64,000 nucleotides of DNA from Channa striata (Eukaryota > Chordata > Actinopteri > Anabantiformes > Channidae), in NCBI GenBank assembly GCA_033026295.1, contig CM065175.1, forward strand, positions 14,831,837 through 14,895,836, in the 5' to 3' direction. Positions 37,481 through 50,395 of the stretch are shown here, in pieces (within the stretch, counting starts at the first letter, position 1; each line of letters starts with the position of its first letter). The position numbers were made by a program, and so were the translations under genes. The notes below the pieces were generated by a model that was given only the letters and a program-made list of their open reading frames with translations, ran no database searches and was not told the DNA's origin.

Positions 37481-39789
37481 TTTCTTTAAAGGCAGAGGAT
37501 TTATGTGGAGGCAGAGAAAACCAAATCGACCATCACATATCCTAAGTGTTTTGTTTGTTGGATGAAGTGGAACAGGCAGGACAATTTGCCAAGTTTAGTG
37601 TGTTTAGTAATGCAATCAGAAGATGTGCAAAAATAGCCACGGTCAGATAATATGGTGCCAAGTCAAAAATGAACCAAATCCACTCATCGTCTATTCAAAT
37701 GAGAACTCCAGTTATGGGAGACGGTTTATGTTATTCTGACACTAATGTCCAGCGGATAGAGCTTAAACTTTAATTTTGACAAAAGTGAGTCAAAATAGCA
37801 TCTAACTGGATTGTACGACGGTGAAATGCCACGCGTGTAACTTTTTCTTCAAACTGAATAAAAGGAAAATATGTGTTTGAACTGCGGATGGTGAGCGAAA
37901 TTCGGGTCAACCAGCTGGTACATGTTAAATGACTTAAGTCATTTTTATTCATGTTGTTAGTGTTGCCATAGCTGTCACAAGTCACAGAGTGGTAAATAGA
38001 ATCAGTTTTAGTCCATGTGGCTTCAGGCGAATTCTCACCTGGCTTTAATGTCGGATGTACGTTATGACTCATCGTGTTTTTCCTCACATCCCAGCAGGAG
38101 TGTTGGTGCAAGACGCTGACTCTTCACAAATGGCGTCAGGATGCTGAAGTCCACCGGCAGCGGAGCCACCTGGTCAGACAACTCTAAGACAGTGACGTAC
38201 ACACCACCAGCGATATTAAGACCAACCAAGTTTGTGTTTTCTTTTATTAGCTCCTCTCAGCTTTAGGGTTGTTTAATACATGAGGAAATTATGATACCTG
38301 CTGAAACACTCTTATTAAAGTGAGGTGTACTCTGACGCTTAATTAATCCATGCAATATCAGCACTTGAGGAAAACAAGCAGCATTAGCTTTTAGAGTTTT
38401 GCACCTTTGTGAATAATCTGCTGTTAGAAATGAGCAGCAGGTTGTAGGTTTGTGTGCTCGTTCTTGCAGAAGACCCCAGCAAGAACCAGCTGATAATCTC
38501 AGTGAAAGACAGCATGCTCTTATCTCCTCGTCATCGGTGTGCTGGCTTCATCCTCTCCAGCAGCAGACGGCATGTTTGTGACCTTAGTGCCGAATCAAGT
38601 TCAAAGGAAGCACTTTAACAGATAGTTTTACACAAGGGCAGTGGGAGTGGGTTTGATGAACCTCTGGCTCTTCCTTTGATTCGTAGCTCTGTGACCTCTG
38701 TGAGAACTTAGACCTTCTTTCAGTCCCCCTGATCAGTATGATCGTTGACTTCATTTTTATTCTCTTGGAATTTACATTTTTTTACTTTAATGTCGTCCAT
38801 CAAAAACTTACATTGACCACAACTAGTTAGATTTGTGTGAAACAAGCCCAGACTATCTCTGAAAAGTTTAGCTTGTAGAACATCAATTTTAACTTATCGT
38901 AGACAGAAAAACTAAAGACATGATTTGTATTTTATTTTTTGCATTTATTTTATTGTTGACTTTAGTGGTTGGCAGCATATGTTTCTTTCTTCTTCATCCC
39001 AAAGATATAAAAGAGGAAATACAGCTGAAATCACTGGTGCAATTCATGAAATGATTGTTCATCATTTAAAACATCTAACACGACGCAGCAGATTGGACAT
39101 TCTTCAAGTTTCCCTTCTAAAAATATATGAACAAGATGTCAGAATAACAGCATCTACTGTGGGAGAGCAGCCGTTTAGTTTGGGGCATGTTCTGCTGTTT
39201 TTGAACCAAATAGTCTGGTACCAGCGTATATCATCCAAGAGCAAAGAAATACATGTGGCACATTAAGTTTCCACGGATGACAGCTGAACACAACTGGAAA
39301 CCCATCAGGAAAAACAGCACTGTGTTTATTTTGCATTACAAGTGTATTATCACATTATAAGAATGAATAATGTATTGTGATCAGCCTGTTTTTGTAGGAC
39401 TAAACTCCAATGAATTAATAAAAGAATACTGCAAGCAAGAGAATGTTTGATTATTTCACAATGAATTCACTTTCCTGTGCTTTTGTATTGCACAAATAAT
39501 TCAGAGTCTTTCATAGTTCTCTTGTTTGGAAGAAAAAAAAAGGGAGTTCTGCAAAAAATCTGGTCTTTGAGCCGTCCTTGGGAACACATGTTTAAGTAAG
39601 GAGTTCAAGAAATGTTTAGCAAAAGCGATGCCTGCCAAAGATGTGTTGCAGTGAGTCACCTTTTCTCACACACGCATACGTTTGCTCTGTTGTATTCATA
39701 CTATGTGTTATTTTGGTTAATTTCCCTGACCTTTAACACTTGCCCCAGAGAGATGCAAATGCCCAAAGAACATAATGGTTCCCTTCCTG

Positions 39790-40210
39790 TGTAAAAACTA
39801 GGCCGTAAAGGAAGATAATTGGGGTTGTCATGACAACACGGTCCAGCGGGCTGACGGTGCCATGTTCGCCTGCAGAACTTCAAAAGGTATCAAAGCTCGA
39901 CTTGGGCTGGTACATGAGCTCTGGTTCGAATTAGGGACAGACTTCCACAGTCTCTCTTCAAATTCAAGATCAATATGGAACACCCCCTTCAAAAAAAGGA
40001 GAAACAGGAGAAAAGAGCCCAGCTAGTCCTAGTCCAGACGGACCAAAAAGATCTGGATTTCATTAGAGACAATTATCTTATCTGTTTCATCTCAGTGCTG
40101 CCCCAAAGGGTTGGCAAGGAGACCAGCGGGCTCTTTGCAGTTTGAGAAAACCTGCAGCCAGCCAGAGGCCTGTGGATCAGGTCATTAAAACACTCCTGCC
40201 CCTGCTGCTA
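39790..40210. promoter_or_regulatory. Candidate conserved noncoding block in the desert
   Basis: About 400 nt of balanced, non-repetitive sequence with many short A/T cores (GATAATTGGGG, ACAATTATCTTATC) and no open frame of note. It could be an enhancer of twist1 or hdac9. Conservation is judged by eye. Confidence 0.3.
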
Positions 40211-40959
40211 GTGATAAAATATTTTCATGCTTTTGTAAATAGATTTTCTTCTTTCAACCCCACAGGACACAAAAAACACAACTTTTCTTCTCTGGAAATC
40301 CCAGGATAAGAATGCCCTACATTTTGAGAGGACTCGTCCAAAACACTGGTGGTTTCGGTCTCAGGTGAGGGTGCGTGAGCTTGTCTGGTGCTTGTGTTGA
40401 TTTTATGTTTTCATCATACTTCATCATCAGCTCAGATGATTGTTGCTCTGGGGCCCGTCTGGTTTGTTGAGGCCAGTGCTGCACCATTTGGCAATGACAT
40501 CTGTCAAAGACGCCTGTAGAGCTTCAGTCTTTACTCTGCTACTACGTCCTGATAGACAACGAGTAACTACTCCAGTTATTCTTTAGTGAGTAGTGAGTAC
40601 GGAGCATTTTTACATTGCTGCTGAAGATAGGATACGAAACAAAATCGCCCCATGCCTTCATTCTAAATGAAGACATGAGGCATTAGGTTTGCAGGATGAG
40701 TGAAAAAACTGTGAAAACAGCTGACCACACTTTGTCCAAAAGTCACACAAGCCAACACCAACACCAAAATCTAACCATAACTATGAGCAATATATTTTGT
40801 ATCCTAATCCTTTTTTAAAGTGAAATGCAGAATCATTACTTAGGCAAAAAAAAAAACAACTGTATAATTAAATAGCATCAATATGTTTATGACAAATCGC
40901 AAATTGTTGAGGCTAAAGGTATGTTTTAATTGTGCACTAACAATCTGTGTGTGACAATA

Positions 40960-41130
40960 AAACAACAGCTGCCTCTCCCAGTTTCAGGTCTTCGTGCTAG
41001 GCTAGGCTAACTTGCAGCTGGCGGTGGCTTCATACATTCTGTGCAGACGTCACATCACACATCTTCTCATCTAATATTGTGCACAAAGGAAACTACGTGC
41101 GTTTTAAAAATGTTATCTTTAACTGTGTCC
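40960..41130 (+). repeat. Interspersed fish repeat, copy 1
   Basis: It shares the core GTGCTAGGCTAGGCTAAC, then CTTCATAC and TCTTCTCATCT-like words, with a second copy near 46850. These words belong to a repeat common in teleost genomes (recognised from memory, class unknown). Confidence 0.6.
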
Positions 41131-42694
41131 AGCCTGTCTCAGGCTCTGTCAGCCTACACATGATCTCTCCGAAAGACGTGGAGCCAGAAGGGACATTTCA
41201 GTTAATCTGTTTGGCTCAGAAGATGCCTCCTTATTTAAGGAAGGGATGCCCTTTGTGGAGAATGAGGGGGGGAGGTGGTTGGGGGTGGCAGAGCAGCAGA
41301 GAGAGGGATATGAGGCCCAAGCAGGACCCGAAGCTGAAATTGAGAACCCTCCTCATCAGGGGTTAGGGATCATAGGCAGAGACCCTTCATCACAGCCAAG
41401 CTAGGAAATGCAGAGGACAGCATGGGTCAGCTCAGACAGCTCGCTGTGTGCTGTTACCATGGCAAACATCCCAAGGGCTAAAGAAAATAGATGACAAGTA
41501 CAATAATATGAGGTGTAATCAGGAGGGTCAGTTGCCTGCAATGCTCTGCCTCCACTCTCAAGGCCCCATATTCTCTAAAAGTGAAAAAAATCTGTGTACT
41601 TTAAGGGAAAATTACTGAGTTATGCGGTCATTTTTCCTTCATGCCTCTAGAAATCAGGAAACCTTGAGGGACATGCTGTAGAGACTCTACACCAGCAGCC
41701 ATTGAGAGATTCCAGTCCACGTCCATTTCGAGATATTTACTTTCCGGTTCTTTGTACTGGGTGCCCTGCTGATGGAATCTCGCATCCTCTTTAAGGGGAA
41801 ATTTTATGACTTATTAACTGTCAACAGTTCACAACCTCCAAGGAGCGATTAAACTTTCTCCTGTGGTCACAGCAGAAATGCCAGTGTTTGATTTGGAGTG
41901 GAAAGATATTTGAATGTTTTTGCTCCTCTCCACCCTGCGTGCAAGTGCAACAAAACACTTGAATGAGCTTCAACATCAGATCACTGTGTCAAGATAAGGA
42001 TAATAATGTGTTCACTTTGTTTTGAAACCGCAGAAGGTATAGTGAGGATTTATAGGCTAAAGAAAATATGCTGTGGATGCAAATCAGTCAGGCAACAAAG
42101 ACTGCCCAATAATGATCCAACAACAAATAATTCATCACCAATTAGGGCCTGCTATCCTAACAGGATGTTGATAAGGTTTTTGTTCTGCACAATGTAATAG
42201 ATCCTCTCACAGCTGCAGGTGAATAATTGCGACGTTTTCATCATATGAGGATCAAAACTGCTTTTCTTTTTCTACTTTTTTACACATTGAACTACATAAT
42301 AGTTATATTTGTACTTGAGAAATGGTGTCAGCGGTGTGACTAAATCATTTATCACCAGCCAAAAACAACCAGGATGAATAATTGAGTCCAGATGTAGCTG
42401 ATTCAAGCTAGATACCAGGGTTCATTTCCTGTCTATGCTTTGTAAGACAACCTATTACACCTCCCAGGCAGCTGCTGGGTACTGTGGCCCTGTCTGAATA
42501 TCAACACTCTTCAGGTGTCAGTGCAACAATCACACAGCACACATAAATGATAATTTCCTCTTTTTTTTTTTGGCATATAATCTCCACCAAAGTTTAAAGA
42601 CAGAAGGATTTTATTACATGTTCATGTACATGAGTGTCCTATATTATATATTTTATCATAAAACATAACAACCCTGGTCAACTGTTGCTGGAAT

Positions 42695-43062
42695 CGGACT
42701 AAGTAGATTTACTCAAAAGTGGTACTTTTCGACATGGTACTTTACCATTTAAGCAATATATGCCATTTTACTCTATAAATCTATGTTTTCACTTGAGAAG
42801 TTTGTATTTTTCTCCACTTTACTTTGACAGATGTATAAGATTAGACAATAAATATTATGCATCCTCACAGATTAAATTATGTTTATAGCAGCTAAGATGA
42901 AAACAGTCACAGGCCTCTTTTTGGTTGTAGTGGTACATCAAAAGTACTTTCTGAAGTTAAACATTACTATTTTTACCTGTGACTTTTACTTGTAATAGAG
43001 TTATTTGTTTTACACTGCAACTTTTACTCAATGAAAGCTCCTACTATTTCTTCCACCACGGT
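42695..43062. mobile_element. MITE-like fish repeat
   Basis: It contains GTAGATTTACTCAAAAGTGG, TCTCCACTTTACTTTGACAG and an end reading CTACTATTTCTTCCACCACG. Such ACTTTTACT and TTCTTCCACCAC words are the ends of an abundant nonautonomous DNA element of teleosts (from memory). Confidence 0.6.
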
Positions 43063-46000
43063 GGTAGTAACGTAGCATTAAGGTCAATATGGTTTTTCCG
43101 ACGTGCAGGTAGGGTCGAGCGACCTACACCGCTGTCATAAAATGATAAATAAAACACGCAGGGCTACAAACAGTGACACGCACGCACTTGCATGCAGTAG
43201 CAGTCACCTTGTTTATTTATATGCTAAAAGATCTGGGAGGCCGTGACTCGCCATCTGCCTTAAAAGCATTCTCTTCCGGCCCGTTGGGTCCATGTGGTAG
43301 TAATTAAGTTCTCGGTCTCAGCCACGCAGGTGAAAGACATTACTGACCACTCCCCACTGCTAGTGTTGTCTTTTTTTTAAATTTGATATTCATTTTTGGG
43401 TCCAGTTGTTTTGTTTAAATGTTGTAATACTTTCACAGTCACCAGTTACAAAATGTATTGTAACTTGGCAATTCAGCTGTTGGCATTTTCTCCTTTTTTA
43501 AATCCATTGCTCTGATGTAGTATGAAATGAAGTTGAATTTTGCAGGTGGGACCAACTTGGCTGCATTTCAAACTGAGCTGTGTTATTCATGTTCTCACTG
43601 AAATCTCTATCCAGCCATTTCAGCATGAGCTGCATGCCAGGTTCAAAACAAATAAACACCAGCCGAGGAGGTTTCTATGGACAAAATCAATCTGTGGAGA
43701 GATGTCAGGATTGTTTGGAAGAAAAGGTAAATAGTGAAGTGGAGAGGCCTGCAGACTTTAATGCAGTGTTTACACTGTAATTAGTCTTTGCAGAATGAGA
43801 TTCCTGACAGAGGGTCTGAGACGGCGTGGCATGATAAAATAAACTCTAAACACTGCTGTTTCAAGACATCCTCCACGGGCCATAAACCAAGATGGCCTCT
43901 AAAGACTATCCTCTTTAATTTTAAAAATGGGTGGTCGCATTTTTTTTCTCCACCTCACTCATATTTTTTCCTTCTTTTTCACCACTACTTTTGTTCTCTT
44001 TCTCCGTTTAAGCCTTTTAGTCTCATAACTTGTTTTCTTCCTCCCGGTGTTTGTCCCTTGACTTCCTGCTCTGTCTCATTCACAGTGAACCTGGGTTGCA
44101 GCTTCAACTTCCTGCTCTCTGTGGGCCCCTCCGGACTCAGAGCCGATGACACAGTCTACCGCCATGCGTGCAGAAGGGGGGACGACTGGGGCTCATTCAG
44201 AACTGTGTCACTGTCCACCTGAGCAAACAGAGCCTTGGTCAAGCAGAAAGACAGGGAGGTGGGGGAGTAACTGGTAGGAAGACCAGGAACCAATTGGTGA
44301 AGGAGGGCTGGCAGAGTGACAGCCAATGTACAATAACATTAGTCTTCCGCTTTGGACCGAACGAGAACTCCTTCTGGACACATCTCTGCATCGACATTTA
44401 TTCTTATTCTTTTTTTTTCTTCCCCCATTTTTTTTTTGCATGGTGCTCCCTCCAATGGAAACACATTCCTGTCATGCCTCACTGCTGTTCCCTGTTTAGA
44501 TTTCTCATTACAAACAGCATTACACGCATGGACTAAAGATGGCCAGAGCACAAGCCAGCGAGAGGCTGGGGACCTTGGTCCTCCACAGCCGCTAGCAGAA
44601 AGATGAAGGAGCGGGTATATCACACGGACACACAAAACCCCAAGTCACAGATATTTATTTTTTACATCTGTCAGTTTCGAACAAGCTATAATAGTTTTAT
44701 TATTGCAAGAAAATGTTTTTTGCAAACTGAACTTGCACTGAACTCCAAACATGCTGTAAGGGCCTTCTCTTGTTGCAAAACTTCAAATAAAACCGAACAG
44801 AAAACCATAACCCTGGGAAATTTCAAAAATTTTCCTTTGATATTAAACTGTCAGGAGAACTGCCAGTCCATCTTTTGATTTAAAAATTTCTCTGTTATGT
44901 TGGGATATGACAAACCCCCCATTTCCATTTAGACAATTTATGATTATGAAGTGGAGCTGCCTCACAGGATACCAGAACTTTATGGAAAGCAGACCTCCTT
45001 CTCTCTCCCAGCACTCTCTCATCTCAGTCCAAGTGCAGCACCAGAGGACTGGAGCTGCCATGACGCCACAGGCTGTCTGCGTATTGTTGACTGACACCTG
45101 ACTGTGTCTATTAGTGTGAACACTGGAGGAACAACACATGCTACCTGGACAAAACTGATGCAGAAGAGAAACAGTGTGTGGCAATAACCACTCAACTGCT
45201 TGGTTTCACAAATCACCAGCCTTTTTATTATTTTTTTATTTTTTTGTATATCTGATGAACGAAGGAGATTTTCCACATATTGCAGCCAGTCAAATAAGCT
45301 GTGACCTAAACATGCAGCTCTCAGTGAGTTCCAGGCAGAGCCGAAGCCGAAACTTGTTTCTTGTTGTGAACTACCACTGCCACCGCCCCTTCCAACCCAG
45401 TGAAAATCATTTGTCTTCACAAAGTGAAAAACAATCTGATTTTCTATCACTTTTTGAGCAAGAAGACAGTTGTGATATGTCTTTAACCGTCTCCTCAGTA
45501 CCTCACAGACAATCTGCTATCAATTGCTTTCAATTCACGGACTCACACGCTGCGCTAGAGCCAAGATATAAGTGATAACAGTGGGCAAGCTTATTTGAAG
45601 ACATGACATGGGCATTCCTTCAAAATAGACTATTGTTTTACATGTTAAATGTAGTCAGATGTATTATTTATGTCCTCTTTTTATCTCAGGTACAGCAACA
45701 GTTTTATTTGTGGACGTGTGGAGATGATGAACTCTCATGCAGAGTTGTAGGACTCTCTAGTATCATAAACAGCAAATTTAATTTTTTTCATCTTCATCTG
45801 TGGTAGAAAACGTTGCACCATAAGAGCTCTCTTTCCAGACTGCAGGACTCTTTTATGGAGTTCTGCATGGCTGGTGGGGAACCTCAAATCCGAGAGGCAT
45901 GAGATGACAATAAAATCCGGTTAGAACAACTGTCACTCTTTAAGCACAGAAATACATATATGAAGTATCAACATGCTGTTTTGTTGCTTATTTTTTTCTC

Positions 46001-46839
46001 CCTGCATGAGCAAGGGAACAATGGACAGTTTGTTGCAAAAGTTTGCATCCCCTTTGACATGTTAAAAAAAGCAAAACCTTCATTTTGGTGATGACAGTTT
46101 TATGATGATACATTTTTATATTAATGTAAATCGGTACAAATGTTTCTTCATAAGAAGTTAATTAAAGATAAATTCAATCAGTTTGCCAAGGCAGATGCAC
46201 TTTCATGACTTTACTTTTATGTTTTTTTAAATTTACAATTCCTGCCCATCTCTCTTACTTATGAAGATGAAGGAACCTTTATACTAGCTAAATGTGCATA
46301 GTTAGGCTCAGGATCAATTTTACATTCCCCTTCATGCAATTTCAAGAAAAGGAGATGCCTCATGGATTGAAGAAAACAAACCTTGGTTGTACGTTTTTAA
46401 CATGTCAGAGTAAGGGGTTACACACTTTTGCACCAAAGTGCAGTTAATGTCTTTGGGGGCAGATTGTTTTTTATGCAGCACCTGTGGAGATCTGTTGGAT
46501 GTGCACGTGCCTCCTGAAGAATGTGTGTTTAAACGATTCTCTTGTGCCTCACAAATTATCATATCGTGGTGTCAAAATGTGCAAAATAACTACACTATTT
46601 CGTCATGTGCGCTCATATTGTGAGGAAAAGACTAGAAATAAATATTCAGGTGATAAAACCATGGAAAACAACAATGTCAAATTATATTTCTTTATGACAC
46701 TGTAAAAAATTGTCAGGTGGAAAAGGTTCCTATGATTTCACATTAAAAGTCAAACTGCCACCAGTGGCTAGTTCATCACCATCATGGAGTTAGTCTGTAT
46801 CCACTTACATGATTAAACCCATTGAACAAACAAGCTCAT

Positions 46840-47065
46840 TTGCTTTAACTGGAAGCTTCAGGGGCACTGGTGGATCTCTGGACAGACGCAGCTGTTTGTC
46901 CCGTTTCCAGTCTTTATGCTAAGCTAAGCTAACCAGCTGGCAGAAGGTTCATATTGACCAGACACAAGAGCTGTGTTCATCTTTTAATAGAAGTCTCTGC
47001 AAGAGTGCAATTCCTCCTCCTTTAAGCCCGCTCACTAAAACGGAATATTCTGCATTAAAAAAATG
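46840..47065 (+). repeat. Interspersed fish repeat, copy 2
   Basis: It contains CCAGTCTTTATGCTAAGCTA followed by AGCTAACCAGCTGG and GGTTCATATTGACCAGACA. It is the same family and orientation as the copy near 40960, and better preserved at its core. Confidence 0.7.
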
Positions 47066-49119
47066 CACATATGTTAAAGACTCGACTAATACTTGAGGTT
47101 TATTTTCACTTACAAACAAAGTGCCTTGGGAGGAAATTCCCCCAAGGAATGCAAGCTGTCCAAATTTGTGTCTAGAAGCCAAGAGCTGAGACCAGGAATG
47201 AGAGAAAGTCAAGACCACCTGTTTCCCCGCTCACTTCTACTACACTCTTGGCATAATGCAGGCTTGTTCATGGCAGATTAACACCAGGCCATATGAGGTG
47301 GCAGTGCCAGCTGAACTTCAAAACATGAGTGGAACTGCCATTAACTTTAGTCTACCACAATTTGTGGCATCCTGTGCATTTAAATCACATGATCCCCTCA
47401 TGTAGATGGTGATTTCCCACTTTGTCAACAGAAATGCTCTGTCACGACTCTTAGCACCAGCGTGGGCACACATTCCCGTCTGGTCGGGTAACACATTCTT
47501 ACATTACATTAGTAGTGCGTTATGTTCAGTCAACAACATGCCTACACTGTGCTGTTCTGTTAAAACTGTGATGTAGCACTGTGGATCTGTCACAGTGCTG
47601 TTTCACAGTCTGGCCTCTGTAAAAACACTCACACAACATGAAATTGGGTAGTTAGTCATTATAAATTATGTGAATTATACAGTGACTCCCCAGGGCTCAT
47701 CAAGACCATGCTGACTTCTAAAACTTTCTGGAGTTCACATATTGTCCAGACTCATTTACTTCCAAATGTTCACCGTCCCTCAGGATAACTTAGCGGATTC
47801 ATGCAGCATAAGATAACACATTTTGCCAAACTGAGGCATAATATAAATACACAAATGCCTTAATTTGATTTGTTCTCCAAAAAAACAGACCTATAATTCA
47901 TTCCATACACCAGGCTACATGCTTTGAATATTAAACTGGGTCATAAAATATGTTATTTGTAACCAAAAAACACACTGAACAAAAGATATATCACCTTAAT
48001 TGTTGTTGCCATCGTGGATTAGCTCTGACTAAGGCCATGTTGAGAATGTTTTTTCAATCTTTTGTCTTAATTAAATTAATTGTTAAGTCCAAAAGTGCAA
48101 TTTGTCTTTACTCTTTCCAGTTGAAGCTGCTAGAATATGACGTTATGTACATTTGCTGTCATATGTGAACTCTTACAGCAGAGTTTTTTTCTTTTTATCA
48201 TGGTACACAAATGAGGACATTTTTTCAAATATCACCAGTGAAGTTTGTTTAATTTCAAGATTTCTTCAATAGATTTTAATTTGTTTTCTTTTTAGTGCAT
48301 TTGAGTGAGGATGTTATTTGGAAATTGCACAGACATGTGCATGGGCAGCATAAATGGAGTTCGGAGCCCTGCTCCAGTGTCTGTGACCTGTTGCTCAGTC
48401 AGAAGTTTCCCTCAGAGATTAGCCTGTGATATCGTGTGTAGCATGAAGGACAATCACCTCCCGTGCATGCAGATGCCTCAGGGACCTTTTCAGGGGCCCT
48501 CATTTTATTCTCTCAATATATAGTCATAATGAGAGAGCCCTTAAACCCTAAAAAATATTTCCCTGGACCAATGCTCCCTTGCACTGCATTCCTAATTCTA
48601 TGCTGTTGTGTGTAAATCACTCTAATATTTTAAAAATAGATTTAAACAACAATACGTGTTTTGCCATGACTTCCGTATGGTCGGCAAAGTGTTGAATGTA
48701 TGCTAATTTATTTGAATGACTACACACTTGCTATTTGGAGGTCCGAATAAATACTTTTTCAAGATCACTTTTCCTTTGAAGAGTGAGATTATTATGTGGT
48801 ATTTCACAGCCATTATTATTGGCTTTCAATGTTCCTTTATTATTATTTCCCTAGTTAATACACAGCATTTGCCATGCCAAATAGATCATAAGACAAACCC
48901 CTGTGGTCCATGGTCACAAGCCACAAATGGCAAACTTTTAGACGAACTGAGCTGGAACTTAAAATGGTCTTTTGGCACAGACTTGGAGAAGAAATCACAA
49001 GTCTTACGAGCCCTCCGGGTGTCATTTCAGCTGGCGGTGCATTCAGGCAACACTTACAAACACGTCCTTTCCAACTGGCTGGAGAGCAGCAGACTTTCTT
49101 TATGGGCTCAGGAATGGGT

Positions 49120-49480
49120 GGTGTGAAGGAGGTAGGCACGTAAAAATGCCCGGTCACAACTATCAAAGGGAGGAGATGGCATCCTATGGACGCCAGAGCC
49201 CCGCTGACGGGATCCTCACAGACAGAAAGAGGCCAAGTTTGCTGGTCCCCCAACCCCTCAGAGGAGAGGCCACTTCCCTGGGTCGCTGTGCTTCCTCAGT
49301 ATCACCTATCAGCCAGGTCAATCAGAGGCTGAGATAAAGCAGCTCCTAAAGCCGGATGGTCTTTGAACACAGCAGGCGGAGAGTCCCCCTGGTCTCTTAT
49401 CTCATTAAACTTGAAAAGGTATATTAATCCTTGAAGGGCTAAGATAACTATATGGATGACAGCAGTCAGTAAAGCTGACA
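49120..49480. promoter_or_regulatory. Candidate conserved noncoding block in the desert
   Basis: Non-repetitive sequence with GATAA, TTATCT and CTTTGAA cores and balanced base composition. Overlapping open frames occur on both strands but no protein family is recognised. An enhancer is the likelier reading. Confidence 0.3.
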
Positions 49481-50234
49481 GCAGTATAAATGCTATCTGT
49501 GTTGGGTCGTCACTCTTTCACCTCCGGGGACATAATGGAGACGTAATGCTTTTGATTTTTTGTTAAATGTTGTCTCCTGTGGCTCAGTGAAACAAAACAA
49601 CACTAAATCCTTAAACTGTGAACTTTTATTTGTGTGCTTCAAATGCTTTTGGAACAAAAGCTTTATTTTTGAAAAATGCAGTTTGAGATGATCTTGTATA
49701 ATATATGACTTGTTACCGTAAATGACAGGCCCACAGCCCACCAAAGAAAGAAACCCTGGCTTTACAGACAAAGCAGGGAGCAAAGAATTTAACAGAAAAA
49801 ACTCCACATCAGTCTTTTTTTCCTACTTTTCTTTTCTTTTTTTGTGTGCTCTTTCCCATTAGCATACAACTCGTATGCTGATGTAAAGTCTGCTCCGTTT
49901 GCTGCCAGTGCTGCACCGCCCTACACCTCGAGCATGGTTAACAGCACACGGAAAAACACCACGTTGTAGCACTAGGAGCCAGAAAAAAGCTGGAAAATAT
50001 CCTTTGTGTGCTGTTTTACTCCACTGTCATCTTCTACTTTGGTGGGCAGTGTCGTATTTCAACAAATTACTTCCTTATTTACCTCGAGGTAAACACAGGT
50101 ACACACTACACTATAAAAAATTTCATTTAACAGATACAGTTCTTAAAAGTCTTCATGGTTTTGCGTCATAAATGTATCCCAATCAACTATGAATCCAGTA
50201 GGTGATTTTAATGTTGTCAGCATTGGAAACATGT

Positions 50235-50395
50235 AACACTGGCTGTGATCAACAGGCATCCAGCTGTCAGTGGACAACAGGGTCAGTGGTTCGATTCCTG
50301 ATCCCTCCTGGGTACATGTTGAATTGTCCTTGAATTTAACCCCAAGTTGCTTCCCGTGGTACATGTGGGCCATCAATCCCCCAGGTGCTTCGAAT
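50235..50395 (+). mobile_element. Fish SINE fragment with tRNA-like B box
   Basis: GGTTCGATTCC at 50288-50298 is a perfect polymerase III B-box. It is followed by words like GAATTGTCCTTGAATTTAAC and CCCAAGTTGCTTCCCGTGG, which match the SINE family of the copies at 12955 and 16318. The 3' tail is not recognisable. Confidence 0.7.

Noticed and set aside
43788..44222. 144-codon plus-strand open frame, with an acceptor-like CATTCACAG before the last 45 codons
   Set aside because: The frame begins in low-complexity sequence, no family is recognised, and no donor or partner exon is seen. It does not resemble HDAC sequence.
45019..45575. Overlapping open frames of 143 (minus) and 133 (plus) codons
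   Set aside because: Neither has a recognisable motif, and both run through T-rich low-complexity sequence.
48855..49337. Overlapping open frames of 121-136 codons on both strands
   Set aside because: Several frames are open at once, none is protein-like, and the segment reads better as noncoding regulatory DNA.
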